A stretch of 64,000 nucleotides of DNA from Nostoc sp. MG11. Its GTDB lineage: Bacteria; Cyanobacteriota; Cyanobacteriia; Cyanobacteriales; Nostocaceae. This document shows positions 36,150-45,802 of the stretch, one piece after another. The translations under genes and the position numbers were made by a program. The DNA lies in the NCBI RefSeq assembly GCF_014904695.1, contig NZ_JACXXN010000006.1, positions 124,001 to 188,000 of the forward strand, read 5' to 3'. The notes under the pieces were generated by a model that ran no database searches, had not been told where the DNA came from, and saw nothing but the letters and a program-made list of their open reading frames with translations. Within the stretch, counting starts at the first letter, position 1, and each line of letters begins with the position of its first letter.

Positions 36150-36406
36150 TGCTCAGTAAGTGGGCGGCGTACTAATAGAGAAAAATAACTAGTGCAGTCT
36201 ATAATTTGTTCAACCTGATAGCCTGCCATTGTCAGACTATCAGGAACCTGCTCAATTGGCTCTCCCAGGTCTAGCCAGACTTCTAGCAAACCTCCTGGCT
36301 GCATTTTCTCCAGACGTAGTTTTGTCCGCACAAAATTAATTGGGCAAGGAGTGCCGCGCAAATCGAGTTGAGCATCAGGAATAGAAAGGGAGGAGGGTTT
36401 CATCAC
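36146..36406 (-). CDS. TusA-family sulfur-carrier-like protein
   Basis: An 86-residue protein of the TusA/SirA fold with the active-site segment [17 protein letters not shown] (Cys in the CPxx form; the usual second Pro is replaced). TusA proteins relay persulfide sulfur to tRNA thiolation or cofactor pathways. It overlaps both neighbours by 4 bp: dnaJ upstream (36403-36406) and rsgA downstream (36146-36149). This tight packing suggests one transcript with coupled translation. Why a sulfur carrier sits between a chaperone and a ribosome factor is not clear from sequence. Confidence 0.88.
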   Translation of the reverse strand: MMKPSSLSIPDAQLDLRGTPCPINFVRTKLRLEKMQPGGLLEVWLDLGEPIEQVPDSLTMAGYQVEQIIDCTSYFSLLVRRPLTEQ

Positions 36407-37533
36407 TTAAACAAATTTCCCAAAAATCCTTCTAGACCACCTTTACCAGTACGGTCTCCCTTAATTTTAGCTAGCTTCTCCAACAGTTCCCTTTCATCTG
36501 GAGTCACCTTGTTGGGAATATCAATTAACACCGTCAGCATGTGGTCGCCCCGACTTACGGGATTCCCCAGGCGAGGTACGCCACGATTTTCCAACTTCAT
36601 CACCGTATTTGGCTGAGTTCCAGCAGGAATTATCAATTCCACTGGCCCATCTACCGTATCTACTTCTAAACGGCAGCCTAGAATTGCCTGGAGGTAGCTA
36701 ATTTTGATTTCTGAGAGAATATTGATGCCATCTCGTTGGAATTCTTCGTCCTCGTTCACGAACAAGTAGACGTACAAATCACCAGGAGGGCCACTGCGTT
36801 GACCAGCATCTCCTTCATTAGAAATTCGCAAGCGTGTACCATTATCCACACCAGCAGGAATGGTAATTTTGAGCTTTTTCGTTACTTGGTTTGCGCCCTT
36901 ACCGTCACACGCATCACATTTATCTTCAATTACCATCCCTGTTCCATTACAAGTGGGACAAGTTGAGACTTGGGTAAAGCTACCAAAGGGAGTTCTGGTG
37001 ACACGACGTACTTGACCCGATCCACCACAAGTCGAACAAGTCCTGGGGCGCGTTCCAGGCTTAGCACCCGAACCGCTACATACTTCACAATTTTCTAAAT
37101 GCGAAATCCGAATTTCTTTTTCACCGCCAAACACGGCTTCCCGAAAATCTAACTTCAGGTCTAGCCGCAGATCGTCACCCCGCACAGGCCCACTGCGTCG
37201 TCTTTGTTGGGTTGGACCACCCATACCGCCAGCGAAGCCACTAAAGATGCTTTCAAAAATATCGGCAAAGCCACCCATGTCGCCAATATCTTGGAAGCCT
37301 GCACCAGCTCCACTTGACACACCCTCTGGGCCAAAGCGATCATAACGAGCGCGGGTTTCTGATTCTGAGAGTACCTCATAAGCGCGATTAATTTCTTTAA
37401 AGCGCTCTTCCGCTCCTGGTTCTTTGTTCACGTCTGGGTGATACTTTCGGGCTAAGCGGCGGTAGGCTTGTTTGAGTTCTTCTTTGTCGGCGTCACGGGA
37501 GACACCCAGAATTTCATAATAGTCGCGGGCCAT
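36403..37533 (-). CDS. dnaJ: Chaperone protein DnaJ (type I Hsp40)
   Basis: A 376-residue full DnaJ. The J-domain (1-70) starts [20 protein letters not shown] and has the HPD triad in [11 protein letters not shown] Gly/Phe-rich linker (75-120) follows. The zinc-finger region has four CxxCxGxG motifs: [24 protein letters not shown] and CDACDGKG. The C-terminal substrate-binding domains end near 376. The frame is open upstream to 37629, but the ATG at 37533 matches the universal start. It stimulates DnaK ATPase. dnaK lies 1.1 kb upstream with a terminator between, so dnaJ probably has its own promoter. Confidence 0.95.
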   Translation of the reverse strand: MARDYYEILGVSRDADKEELKQAYRRLARKYHPDVNKEPGAEERFKEINRAYEVLSESETRARYDRFGPEGVSSGAGAGFQDIGDMGGFADIFESIFSGFAGGMGGPTQQRRRSGPVRGDDLRLDLKLDFREAVFGGEKEIRISHLENCEVCSGSGAKPGTRPRTCSTCGGSGQVRRVTRTPFGSFTQVSTCPTCNGTGMVIEDKCDACDGKGANQVTKKLKITIPAGVDNGTRLRISNEGDAGQRSGPPGDLYVYLFVNEDEEFQRDGINILSEIKISYLQAILGCRLEVDTVDGPVELIIPAGTQPNTVMKLENRGVPRLGNPVSRGDHMLTVLIDIPNKVTPDERELLEKLAKIKGDRTGKGGLEGFLGNLFK

Positions 37534-38510
37534 ATAGCAAAGGTAAAAGTTAGAAGGAAGAAAGCAGAGAGAACTCTGATCTGCGGCTTTTGCCATAGAC
37601 GCCCGTAGGGCGGTGAGGCAGCGCTGCAAAGAGACCCGACCGAGGCAAATGTGATGGCGCTGTGGTAGCTAGTATTACCTGCAGTACACTGCGCGTAGCT
37701 TGCTTCCCCGTGGGGATAAGAGCGTCACTCGGAGGGTTTGTCGTAAGACATCAGAAGTTCAGTAAGGCAGAAGGCGAAAGTTAATTTTTATTAATAATTG
37801 ATTTTACCTTTTACCTTTTACAAAAATTACCAGCAAATTTTTAGCAACAGATGCTTTCCTCGTAGGAGACGACAAAAGCTAGGGAAGTTAAGAGCAGAAG
37901 CAAACTTTGCTCAAACTTATCACTGCCGAGTCGGCTGTCTCTTTTACAATTGTGCTACGTAGGAGAGAAAACCCCGCCCATTAACTAGAAGAGCTAGCCG
38001 CACTATCAGGTGTGGAAAACCCCCCATATCCATTGGATTGCATCCGAAATCCCAACAGTTGCCTGAAGTTTCGATGCTTTGGCAAATCCTGTGGGGAAAG
38101 GAAAAGTTGACCCTCGGACTTCTCGTAAGTAGACGAGCAGACTTCTCTTTGTACTGGGATACCATCTAGTCGACGGCAATTCGCTTCTACAATCTAACAA
38201 ACCACTGGGGTCTTGTGAAACCTCGCTCAGTTGATTATCAATATATTTAGATATATTAAAGCGTCTATATAAAACTCTGCAAATCAATGATGACTAATGC
38301 AATTGCTAAAAAAACAGCTCGTCAAGTCAGAGTATAAATGGGTACTGAGGTTAGAGCAGAGGTGACTGGTGATAGAGAATAATCTGTACCCCATAAGCTG
38401 TACTCTATTGCCTCCTTCAGTCCCAAGTCCCTAATTTAACTTTAGTTCCACGGGTCATGTACTTTCTCCTAATTAGCCTAGTAAAAAGACCTTTAAGATG
38501 TTTTACTACA
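37534..38510. other. 1-kb dnaK-dnaJ spacer with scattered repeats
   Basis: The stretch between dnaJ and the dnaK terminator has no credible gene. It contains GC-rich dispersed-repeat pieces (about 37600-37740, including GCGTAGCTTGCTTCCCCGTG). A minus-strand AGAGAAGTCTG-containing hairpin lies at 38113-38150 and resembles the start of the palindromic repeat at 951 and 61241. Confidence 0.45.
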
Positions 38511-38544
38511 CAAAACTGTCCCTCTCCGAGCCTGAGAGGGACAG
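38511..38544 (-). terminator. Intrinsic terminator after dnaK
   Basis: CTGTCCCTCTC and GAGAGGGACAG form a perfect 11-bp stem around a 7-base loop. On the minus strand the stem is followed by TTTTG. It lies 100 bp beyond the dnaK stop. Confidence 0.8.
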
Positions 38545-38644
38545 ACTTGAACTTTTGTTTAAGGCAGGGAGAGGTTTGTCGAACTTCTAGGAAACTAGAC
38601 TGTTAATTTTAGGGCATAAAGAATTATTTCGTTAGAAGCTTATG

Positions 38645-40603
38645 TTAATCTATCGCTTCGTAATCAGCCTGAGCGGTATTTTCTTCGTCAAAATCAAAAT
38701 TAAATTGTGGTATTAACGTGCCGTTCATCGGTTGGTCTGGTTCTGAGGGAAAGAGACTAGCTGGAGCCTCGTCAACCTCATCACTTTGGTTGTTAGCGCG
38801 GTTATAAACATCGGCACCAATTGCAAACAGAGTTTGTTGAAAATCTTCTAAACGCTGCTTAAATTCTGCTATAGAAATACTGGAATCAGTCATAGCAGTT
38901 TGAAGTTGTGCAACTTTTTCACTTGCCAAGGCTTTCATCTGCTCGCCGATTAAGTCACTATTGTCCTTTATGGTGGATTCATAACTGAACAACAGGTTAT
39001 CACCTTGGTTTTTAAGTTCCACCAATTCTTTACGTCTTTTGTCTTCTTCAGCAAACAATTCAGCTTCTTGCCGCATCCGTTCAACTTCGTTAGTACTCAA
39101 CCCACCTGTATTGGTAATCCGAATACTCTGCTCTCTACCTGTGCCTTTATCTTGGGCAGAAACTTTGAGAATACCGTTGACATCGATTTCAAAAGAGACT
39201 TCAATTTGGGGCACGCCACGAGGAGATGGGGGAATTCCTGCCAGTAGAAACTTGCCGAGACTCTTGTTATCCCGTGCCATTGCTCGTTCACCTTGAAGGA
39301 CGTGAATTTCTACCGAGGTTTGCCCGTCAACTGCTGTAGAAAAGACTTGTGACTTACTCGTAGGAATTGTAGTATTACGTTCAATGATTTTGGTGAACAC
39401 TTCACCCAAAGTTTCAATTCCTAAAGACAGGGGGGTGACATCCAAGAGTAGGAGATTATCAACTTCGCCACCCAGAACCCCAGCTTGGATAGCAGCTCCC
39501 AGTGCTACAGCTTCGTCAGGGTTGACAGAGCGATCAGGAGCTTTGCCATTGAAAAACTTGATCAGCGCGTTTTGGACTGCGGGAATGCGTGTGGAACCAC
39601 CTACCAAAATAATCCGATCTATGTCTTGTGGTTTGAGATCTGCGTCTTTGAGCGCTTGGATCATCGGTTCGATAGTAGCTGCAATTAAATTCCCTGCCAA
39701 CTCCTCAAATTTAGAGCGGCTAAGTTCCATTTCTAAATGCTTCGGGCCGGTTTCATCGGCGGTGATAAATGGCAAGTTAATGGAAGTACTCGCCATGCTG
39801 GAAAGTTCAATCTTGGCTTTTTCCGCTGCTTCTCGTAGGCGTTGCAGGGCCATTTTATCTGGGGAAAGGTCGAGTTGCTCTTGTTCTTGGAAACGTTCAC
39901 CCATCCAGCGGACGATCGCATTATCAAAGTCGTCTCCACCTAAGTGGTTGTTGCCACAAGTAGCCTTAACTTCAAAAACTCCATCTCCAAGTTGAAGAAT
40001 GGATACGTCGAAGGTACCACCACCGAGATCAAATACTAAAATTAACTGCTCTTGCTCTTGTTTATCCAACCCAAAAGCTAAAGCGGCGGCAGTTGGTTCA
40101 TTGATGATCCGCAGGACTTCTAGTCCGGCAATTGTCCCAGCATCTTTAGTTGCCTGTCTTTGAGCATCTGTGAAATAGGCTGGCACGGTGATCACTGCTT
40201 GAGTAACAGATTCACCTAAGAAGTTCTCCGCATCCTGTTTGAGCTTCTGGAGGATCATGGCGGATAGCTCTTGTGGTGTGTAGTTTCGTCCGCGAATTTG
40301 GACATCAACAGTATCGTCTCGACCTTTGACACAGTTGTAGGGTACGCGATCGCGCTCTGTTTCGGTGTCTTCCCAACGTCGCCCGATGAATCGTTTGATA
40401 CTGTAGATTGTGTTTTCGGCATTGGTTACAGCTTGGCGCTTTGCCAGTTGACCGACCAAGCGATCGCCGCCTTTCCCAAATCCCACAATACTAGGAGTAG
40501 TTCGTCCACCCTCAGAATTGGAGATCACAAGTGGTTGACCACCTTCCAATACTGCGACGCAACTATTAGTAGTGCCTAAGTCGATCCCAATAACTTTTCC
40601 CAT
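38645..40603 (-). CDS. dnaK: Molecular chaperone DnaK (Hsp70)
   Basis: A 652-residue Hsp70. The ATPase domain starts [22 protein letters not shown] and has the phosphate 2 motif [15 protein letters not shown] and the adenosine motif [16 protein letters not shown]. The linker [17 protein letters not shown] leads to the beta-sandwich substrate domain and a helical lid. The acidic C-terminus differs from the EEVD-like tail of E. coli DnaK. Cyanobacteria have several DnaK paralogues; the position next to grpE and dnaJ suggests the main DnaK2-type. grpE ends 276 bp upstream. No CIRCE element is visible in the grpE or dnaK upstream regions. Confidence 0.96.
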   Translation of the reverse strand: MGKVIGIDLGTTNSCVAVLEGGQPLVISNSEGGRTTPSIVGFGKGGDRLVGQLAKRQAVTNAENTIYSIKRFIGRRWEDTETERDRVPYNCVKGRDDTVDVQIRGRNYTPQELSAMILQKLKQDAENFLGESVTQAVITVPAYFTDAQRQATKDAGTIAGLEVLRIINEPTAAALAFGLDKQEQEQLILVFDLGGGTFDVSILQLGDGVFEVKATCGNNHLGGDDFDNAIVRWMGERFQEQEQLDLSPDKMALQRLREAAEKAKIELSSMASTSINLPFITADETGPKHLEMELSRSKFEELAGNLIAATIEPMIQALKDADLKPQDIDRIILVGGSTRIPAVQNALIKFFNGKAPDRSVNPDEAVALGAAIQAGVLGGEVDNLLLLDVTPLSLGIETLGEVFTKIIERNTTIPTSKSQVFSTAVDGQTSVEIHVLQGERAMARDNKSLGKFLLAGIPPSPRGVPQIEVSFEIDVNGILKVSAQDKGTGREQSIRITNTGGLSTNEVERMRQEAELFAEEDKRRKELVELKNQGDNLLFSYESTIKDNSDLIGEQMKALASEKVAQLQTAMTDSSISIAEFKQRLEDFQQTLFAIGADVYNRANNQSDEVDEAPASLFPSEPDQPMNGTLIPQFNFDFDEENTAQADYEAID

Positions 40604-40879
40604 ACTTGCCAGTATTTTTACTGAGTCTTTATGCTGTAATTATGTGGCGGACTAACTTTTTTCGCTCCGAACTGAAGGCAAAAGATAAAATTTCTTAAAA
40701 ATGGGGAAATAGAGATAGAAGACACAGAGAGTCTTTTTCTGTGCGTCACCGTACGTCCCAAGCTCTCTAGTGTCTTCTGGATTTCCCTCATCTTCTTCAT
40801 CATTTCCTATGCCTCAGTTACGATGCTCGCCCTTGCCAGAACCAAGGCACTTATGGTCAGCGAGGCGAGCAACTACAGC

Positions 40880-41629
40880 TTAACTGTTGGCTGGACTCGA
40901 CTGATTTTCTTCCATAGGAGGTGTATCTTCCTTTGGAGCAGCTACTTTGACCATTGCATGGCGTAGCACGCGATCGCCTAAGAAATATCCGCGCACTAAC
41001 TCTTCTAACACTGTTCCTTCAGGATGTTCATCCGTAGGTTCCCGCATTACTGCTTCGTGGAGGTTGGGATCAAATTCTTGACCTTCAGGACGCATTGGTG
41101 ACACACCGAGGCGCTTAAGGCTATCCACTAATTGTTTATAAACACCTTGGTAACTTTTGTGAATTGTCATCTCGCCATCGCTTTGCGGTTTGAGGTGCGA
41201 TCGGGCCCGCTCAAAATTATCGACCACTGGCAGCAATTCAGTAATCGTATTCCGCTTCACTAGCGCCTCTAGGTCTTCTTTTTCTTTACTTGTGCGTTTG
41301 CGGTAATTCTCAAAATCTGCGGCAATCCGCATATATTGAGTACTACGCTCCTCTAGTTGTGCTTTGAGAGCTTCAATTTGTTGAGTCAATCCTGTTAAAG
41401 CTGCCGTTTCTACTTCTGTTTTCTCAGTCGCAGCGACGCCATTTTCTTGATTGAGAGTAGCTGTATCTCCCGGTACATTAGTTTGGGCTGCCACTTGCTC
41501 ACTAACCTCGCTGCCAGATTCGTTGGAGTTGATTTGGGCTGGGGAGTCGCTCATCATTGCTTGCTTTACCTCTATTGGTTCACCCAATTGCTGGCTTGTA
41601 TAGTTTACCTGTTTATTTTCGTCCATCAT
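40880..41629 (-). CDS. grpE: Nucleotide exchange factor GrpE
   Basis: A 249-residue GrpE. It has an acidic disordered N-terminus (1-75), a long dimerising helix (about 80-145, [27 protein letters not shown]) and the beta-wing domain with PVVDNFERA and [23 protein letters not shown]. GrpE releases ADP from DnaK and works as a heat sensor. The tail is short and acidic. It is first in a minus-strand grpE-dnaK-dnaJ order. A TGTCAC-N12-GTGACA dyad lies about 115 bp upstream. Confidence 0.95.
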   Translation of the reverse strand: MMDENKQVNYTSQQLGEPIEVKQAMMSDSPAQINSNESGSEVSEQVAAQTNVPGDTATLNQENGVAATEKTEVETAALTGLTQQIEALKAQLEERSTQYMRIAADFENYRKRTSKEKEDLEALVKRNTITELLPVVDNFERARSHLKPQSDGEMTIHKSYQGVYKQLVDSLKRLGVSPMRPEGQEFDPNLHEAVMREPTDEHPEGTVLEELVRGYFLGDRVLRHAMVKVAAPKEDTPPMEENQSSPANS

Positions 41630-42236
41630 TGTCTAATCTTCCCAGATACTTTTTACGGCAGTGTGTCACCACAAATTACAACCATTGCCATTAAAAGCTT
41701 GCAATTGAGGCTGATTTTGTTGCCGATATTTTCCTGGAGTAATGTCACCGTCCTCTTATTGTGACAAATGACGAACGCATTAGCGTAGACGCCCCTAGAG
41801 TGGTAAGCCGAAGAGTTAGGTAGCTCTAGGAGTAAGTCTTTTGGAAGAGTGGTGCTTAATGTTGTTCGCTCCTCCATTAGTCATAAGTCAGTTTTTTAAC
41901 GAATTACTACTTAAAATTTAACCATTGAACTCCTTCGAGCAGTCCAAGGCCAAAAGTACTGAAGTTCTGTTCGTCCTACAGCCCTACGGGCATCCTACGG
42001 CGGGCGTGAGACGCAACTTGCTACAACGGGTAAGCAGCCGCGTGGACGGGTTTACCGACTTGAGCGGACTGCCGTGGGAACCCGCCTACGCGATTTTCCT
42101 TTGCAAGGCAGTGGCTCCCCTTGAGGGAATACTTGTGTTGAGAAGTGAGTATTGAATTTAATCAGTGTCAATGAGAATTCTGTGTCACAGGCTGGGAATA
42201 CTTTAATCAGAGGTTTCCCGTACTCATTGCTCATTT
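41630..42236. other. Divergent spacer grpE/pilB with repeat island
   Basis: 607 bp. The grpE side holds a TGTCAC-N12-GTGACA dyad (41743-41766) merging into a short STRR-like stretch. The pilB side (about 41935-42135) is a GC-rich dispersed-repeat island with CTACGGGCATCCTACGGCGG and the segment shared, in inverted form, with 45531-45558. No credible gene. Confidence 0.5.
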
Positions 42237-44249
42237 ATGACTTACTCGTCACCACAACGGCGCAGTACCGCTCTAACTACCAGAACAGAGTTTTCGCCCT
42301 TTGGCAACAAGCTAGTACAATCTGGCTATGTCAATAGCGAACAGATGAGGCAGGCATTAATTGAAAGCCGCAAGTCTGGCAGACCCTTGACGGAAGTACT
42401 AGAGTCAATCACTGGGCAACAACTATCACCTGAGTTGCTCAGGCAATACAAGAAACAGCAGCTATTTGAACTTAAAATCCTATACGGTGTTGAATTCCTC
42501 GATCCGGAAGTCAACCAGGTTGGCAACACAATGGTGGGGAACCTGATTGAGACCCTGATCCCAGTGGATATCTGTCGTCGCCATCGTTTAGTACCACTGT
42601 CAAAACACGAAGACCAAACCCCACCCTCAGTTTTAGTGGCGATGGTTGCTCCAGATAATTTAGAGGCTTCCGATGACCTAAACCGCATCTTGCGCCCACA
42701 AGGCTTGGCATTACAGCGGATGGTGATTACACAGGAAGACTACCAGCAGCTAATCAACCAATATTTAGATGAACTTGCTGTTCGGCAAAAGCACCTGGAA
42801 CAAGAAAAGTTTACAGATATCAATCAGGATTTAGAAAATCTTGGAAATCTCGACTTAGAAGATGCTCCTGATGATATGGAGGCTGATTTAGGGGCAGCAA
42901 TGAAGGGTGCGGAGGATGCCCCAGTCATCAATCTGGTTAACAGAATTCTAGCTAAAGCTTTGCATGAGAAGGTTTCTGATATTCACATTGAACCACAGGA
43001 AGAAAACTTACGCATTCGCTTCCGTAAAGATGGGGTACTGCGTGAAGCTTTTGATCCCTTACCCAAAAAAATTATTCCGGCGGTGACAGCCCGATTTAAA
43101 ATCATCTCCAATCTAGATATTGCCGAACGGCGTTTACCCCAAGATGGACGTATCCGGCGGATGTTTGAGGGTCGTAAAGTTGACTTTCGCGTAAATACCT
43201 TGCCCAGTCGCTACGGTGAAAAGGTAGTGCTGCGGATTTTGGATAACTCCTCCACTCAACTCGGATTGAATAAGTTAATCACTGATCCTGAGACATTGCA
43301 GATTGTCCAGGATATGGTCAGTCGTCCCTTTGGTCTAATTTTGGTGACTGGGCCAACTGGTTCTGGTAAAACAACCTCGCTGTATTCCGCATTATCAGAA
43401 AAGAACGATCCAGGAATTAATATCAGTACTGTAGAAGACCCAATTGAGTATAGCCTTCCAGGGATTACTCAAGTACAGGTGATTCGGGAAAAAGGACTGG
43501 ATTTTGCTACCGCGTTGCGGGCTTTCTTGCGGCAAGACCCAGATGTGCTACTTGTGGGTGAGACGCGAGATAAGGAAACGGCGAAAACAGCAATTGAGGC
43601 TGCCTTAACTGGTCACTTAGTATTAACTACCTTACATACCAATGATGCCCCAGGAGCGATCGCTCGTTTGGGAGAAATGGGTATTGAGCCTTTCATGGTT
43701 TCCAGTTCCTTGATTGGCGTTTTGGCTCAACGTTTGGTGCGGCGTGTATGTTCTGATTGTCGTATTCCCTACACTCCTACAACTGAGGAACTAGCTCGCT
43801 ATGGTCTATCAGCGTCCCAAGATGTGGGAGTCACCTTTTATAAAGCTAACAGTTTGACATTAGAAGCGATCGCTGAAGCTAAAACCAAAAATCAACTTTG
43901 CCCAGCGTGTAATGGTGCTGGCTACAAGGGACGTTGTGGTGTTTATGAAGTCATGCGAGTGACTGAAAATCTGCAAACCCTAATCAACGAAGATGCACCA
44001 ACAGAACGCATTAAGGAAGTTGCAGTTGAAGAAGGTATGAAAACCTTGCTGGCTTATAGCCTGGACTTAGTGAAACAAGGTGCTACCACTCTGGAAGAAG
44101 TAGATCGAGTGACGTTTACTGATACGGGTTTGGAAGCAGAGTTAAAAGCCAAACGTAAAAGTGGTCTTACCTGTCGAACTTGTCATGCTGAATTAAAACC
44201 AGAATGGCTAGATTGCCCTTACTGTATGACATCTCGTTTTCAGGATTAG
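42237..44249 (+). CDS. pilB: Type IV pilus assembly/extension ATPase PilB
   Basis: A 670-residue secretion ATPase of the GspE/PilB type. The N-terminal MshEN-like domain (about 20-180) precedes the N2 domain (KVSDIHIEPQEENLRIRFRKDG) and the motor domain with Walker A GPTGSGKTTSLY near 372. The Asp box is DPDVLLVGETRD and the His box LTGHLVLTTLHTND. A tetracysteine zinc site CPACNGAGYKGRCGVYE is present, and a second cysteine cluster (CRTCHAELKPEWLDCPYC) at the C-terminus is typical of cyanobacteria. It powers pilus extension for motility or DNA uptake. pilT and pilC follow on the same strand. Confidence 0.95.
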   Translation: MTYSSPQRRSTALTTRTEFSPFGNKLVQSGYVNSEQMRQALIESRKSGRPLTEVLESITGQQLSPELLRQYKKQQLFELKILYGVEFLDPEVNQVGNTMVGNLIETLIPVDICRRHRLVPLSKHEDQTPPSVLVAMVAPDNLEASDDLNRILRPQGLALQRMVITQEDYQQLINQYLDELAVRQKHLEQEKFTDINQDLENLGNLDLEDAPDDMEADLGAAMKGAEDAPVINLVNRILAKALHEKVSDIHIEPQEENLRIRFRKDGVLREAFDPLPKKIIPAVTARFKIISNLDIAERRLPQDGRIRRMFEGRKVDFRVNTLPSRYGEKVVLRILDNSSTQLGLNKLITDPETLQIVQDMVSRPFGLILVTGPTGSGKTTSLYSALSEKNDPGINISTVEDPIEYSLPGITQVQVIREKGLDFATALRAFLRQDPDVLLVGETRDKETAKTAIEAALTGHLVLTTLHTNDAPGAIARLGEMGIEPFMVSSSLIGVLAQRLVRRVCSDCRIPYTPTTEELARYGLSASQDVGVTFYKANSLTLEAIAEAKTKNQLCPACNGAGYKGRCGVYEVMRVTENLQTLINEDAPTERIKEVAVEEGMKTLLAYSLDLVKQGATTLEEVDRVTFTDTGLEAELKAKRKSGLTCRTCHAELKPEWLDCPYCMTSRFQD

Positions 44250-44325
44250 TCATTAGTCATTGGTTAGTAGTTACAACCAACAAAGGACAAAAGACGAATA
44301 ACAAATAACAAAAGGAAGCAGAACT
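44250..44325. repeat. STRR tract between pilB and pilT
   Basis: TCATTAGTCATTGG heptamers then an ACAAAGGACAAAAG purine tract in the 76-bp pilB-pilT spacer. AAAGGAAGCAG just before the pilT ATG supplies a ribosome site. Confidence 0.7.
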
Positions 44326-45456
44326 ATGGAAATGATGATTGAAGACCTGATGGAGCAGTTGGTTGAAATGGGTGGCTCGGATATGCATTTATCCGCTGGC
44401 TTGCCTCCTTATTTCCGCATCAGTGGCAAACTCACACCTATTGGCGAGGAGGTGTTGACAGCTGATCAGTGTCAAAGACTAATTTTTAGTATGCTCAACA
44501 ACACTCAGCGTAAAACCTTAGAACAGACCTGGGAGTTGGATTGTTCTTATGGTGTTAAAGGTTTGGCTCGTTTCCGGGTCAATGTCTATAAAGAGCGTGG
44601 TGCTTATGCTGCTTGCTTACGGGCGTTAAGTTCAAAAATTCCTAACTTCGAAAAATTAGGTCTACCAGATGTTGTGCGGGAAATGTCAGATAAGCCCAGA
44701 GGGCTAATTTTGGTGACAGGCCCTACAGGTTCCGGTAAAACAACTACTCTAGCGGCAATGATCGACTTGATTAACCGCACTAAGGCAGAACACATTTTAA
44801 CGGTAGAAGACCCAATTGAATTTGTCTATGAACCAATCAAAAGCTTAGTTCACCAGCGGCAACTGGGTGAAGATACCAAGAGCTTTGCTAATGCCTTGAA
44901 AGCGGCTCTACGAGAAGATCCAGATATTGTTCTGGTGGGGGAAATGCGCGATTTGGAAACGATTTCCTTGGCGATTTCCGCAGCGGAAACGGGACACTTG
45001 GTATTTGGTACGCTGCACACCAGTTCTGCTGCACAAACTGTTGACCGGATTATAGACGTTTTCCCGCATGAAAGACAAACCCAAGTGCGGGTGCAGTTAT
45101 CTAACTCACTAGTAGCAGTATTTAGCCAAACCTTAGTGCCAAAGAAAAATCCTAAGCCTGGTGAGTATGGTCGAGTGATGGCTCAAGAAATTCTGATCGT
45201 TACCCCCGCTATTTCTAACTTGATTCGAGAAGGCAAAACATCTCAAATTTACTCTGCTATCCAGACTGGCGGCAAATTAGGAATGCAAACGCTGGAGAAG
45301 GTTTTAGCCGATTTTTACAAAGCCGGAACAATCTCTTTTGAAGCAGCGATGTCTAAGACTTCTAAGCCAGATGAAATCCAACGTCTTATCGGTACTGCTA
45401 CACCGCAGGCAGCAGGTGCGAAACCAGGTGCTAATGGAGCTGCTAGAGCACATTAA
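44326..45456 (+). CDS. pilT: Type IV pilus retraction ATPase PilT
   Basis: A 376-residue hexameric ATPase. The N-terminal PAS-like domain has MGGSDMHLSAGLPPYFRISG. Walker A is GPTGSGKTTTLA near 132, the Asp box DPDIVLVGEMRD, the His box AETGHLVFGTLHTSSA, and the retraction-specific AIRNLIRE-like motif is AISNLIREGK. It drives pilus retraction in twitching or phototactic motility. The last 20 residues are Ala/Gly-rich. Translation overlaps nothing; pilB lies 76 bp upstream. Confidence 0.96.
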   Translation: MEMMIEDLMEQLVEMGGSDMHLSAGLPPYFRISGKLTPIGEEVLTADQCQRLIFSMLNNTQRKTLEQTWELDCSYGVKGLARFRVNVYKERGAYAACLRALSSKIPNFEKLGLPDVVREMSDKPRGLILVTGPTGSGKTTTLAAMIDLINRTKAEHILTVEDPIEFVYEPIKSLVHQRQLGEDTKSFANALKAALREDPDIVLVGEMRDLETISLAISAAETGHLVFGTLHTSSAAQTVDRIIDVFPHERQTQVRVQLSNSLVAVFSQTLVPKKNPKPGEYGRVMAQEILIVTPAISNLIREGKTSQIYSAIQTGGKLGMQTLEKVLADFYKAGTISFEAAMSKTSKPDEIQRLIGTATPQAAGAKPGANGAARAH

Positions 45457-45802
45457 AGTAACCACAAAGATGAAGAAGATAGGGGATATGAGGGAACAGA
45501 TAAAGAATAATAACTCTTGAATGCCAGTCGCCTCAAGTCAAGCCACTGCCTTGCGGGGGTTCCCCCCGTTGTGGCAAGTGGCGCGGGAAACCCTTGACGC
45601 TCCTACGTCGCTACCGCTGCGCTAACGGCAGTTCCTCCTGGGGGACTCGGGGTATCCACGGAGTGGGGATTGAAGGAGAACCCCCATCGCCCTTGGGAGA
45701 AGACCGGACTTCCGACGCTCCTAAGTCGCTACCGCTACGCTAACACCACAGCGCTGGCTCCTCTTGACCTTTGACTATTTTGAATTTTGAATTTTTAAAT
45801 CC
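45457..45802. repeat. GC-rich dispersed-repeat island between pilT and pilC
   Basis: 346 bp of repeat DNA. A 31-bp unit, GACGCTCCTA-GTCGCTACCG..., occurs at 45596-45626 and again at 45714-45744 with two mismatches. A CCTCAAG..AGCCACTGCCTTGC segment at 45531-45558 is repeated inverted at about 42107-42135 before pilB. It separates pilT from pilC and has no credible open frame. Confidence 0.75.

Noticed and set aside
38006-38287. 93-codon minus-strand frame between dnaJ and dnaK
   Set aside because: It overlaps hairpin/repeat DNA, overlaps another frame, and has no recognisable domain or start signal.
39384-39995. 203-codon plus-strand frame inside dnaK
   Set aside because: Ser/Arg-rich shadow of the highly conserved dnaK gene on the other strand.
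41630-41880. CIRCE/HrcA operator upstream of grpE
   Set aside because: The TTAGCACTC-N9-GAGTGCTAA pattern is absent; only an unrelated TGTCAC dyad is present.
41925-42155. Open frame upstream of pilB
   Set aside because: It lies in a GC-rich dispersed-repeat island with an inverted counterpart at 45531; no ribosome site.
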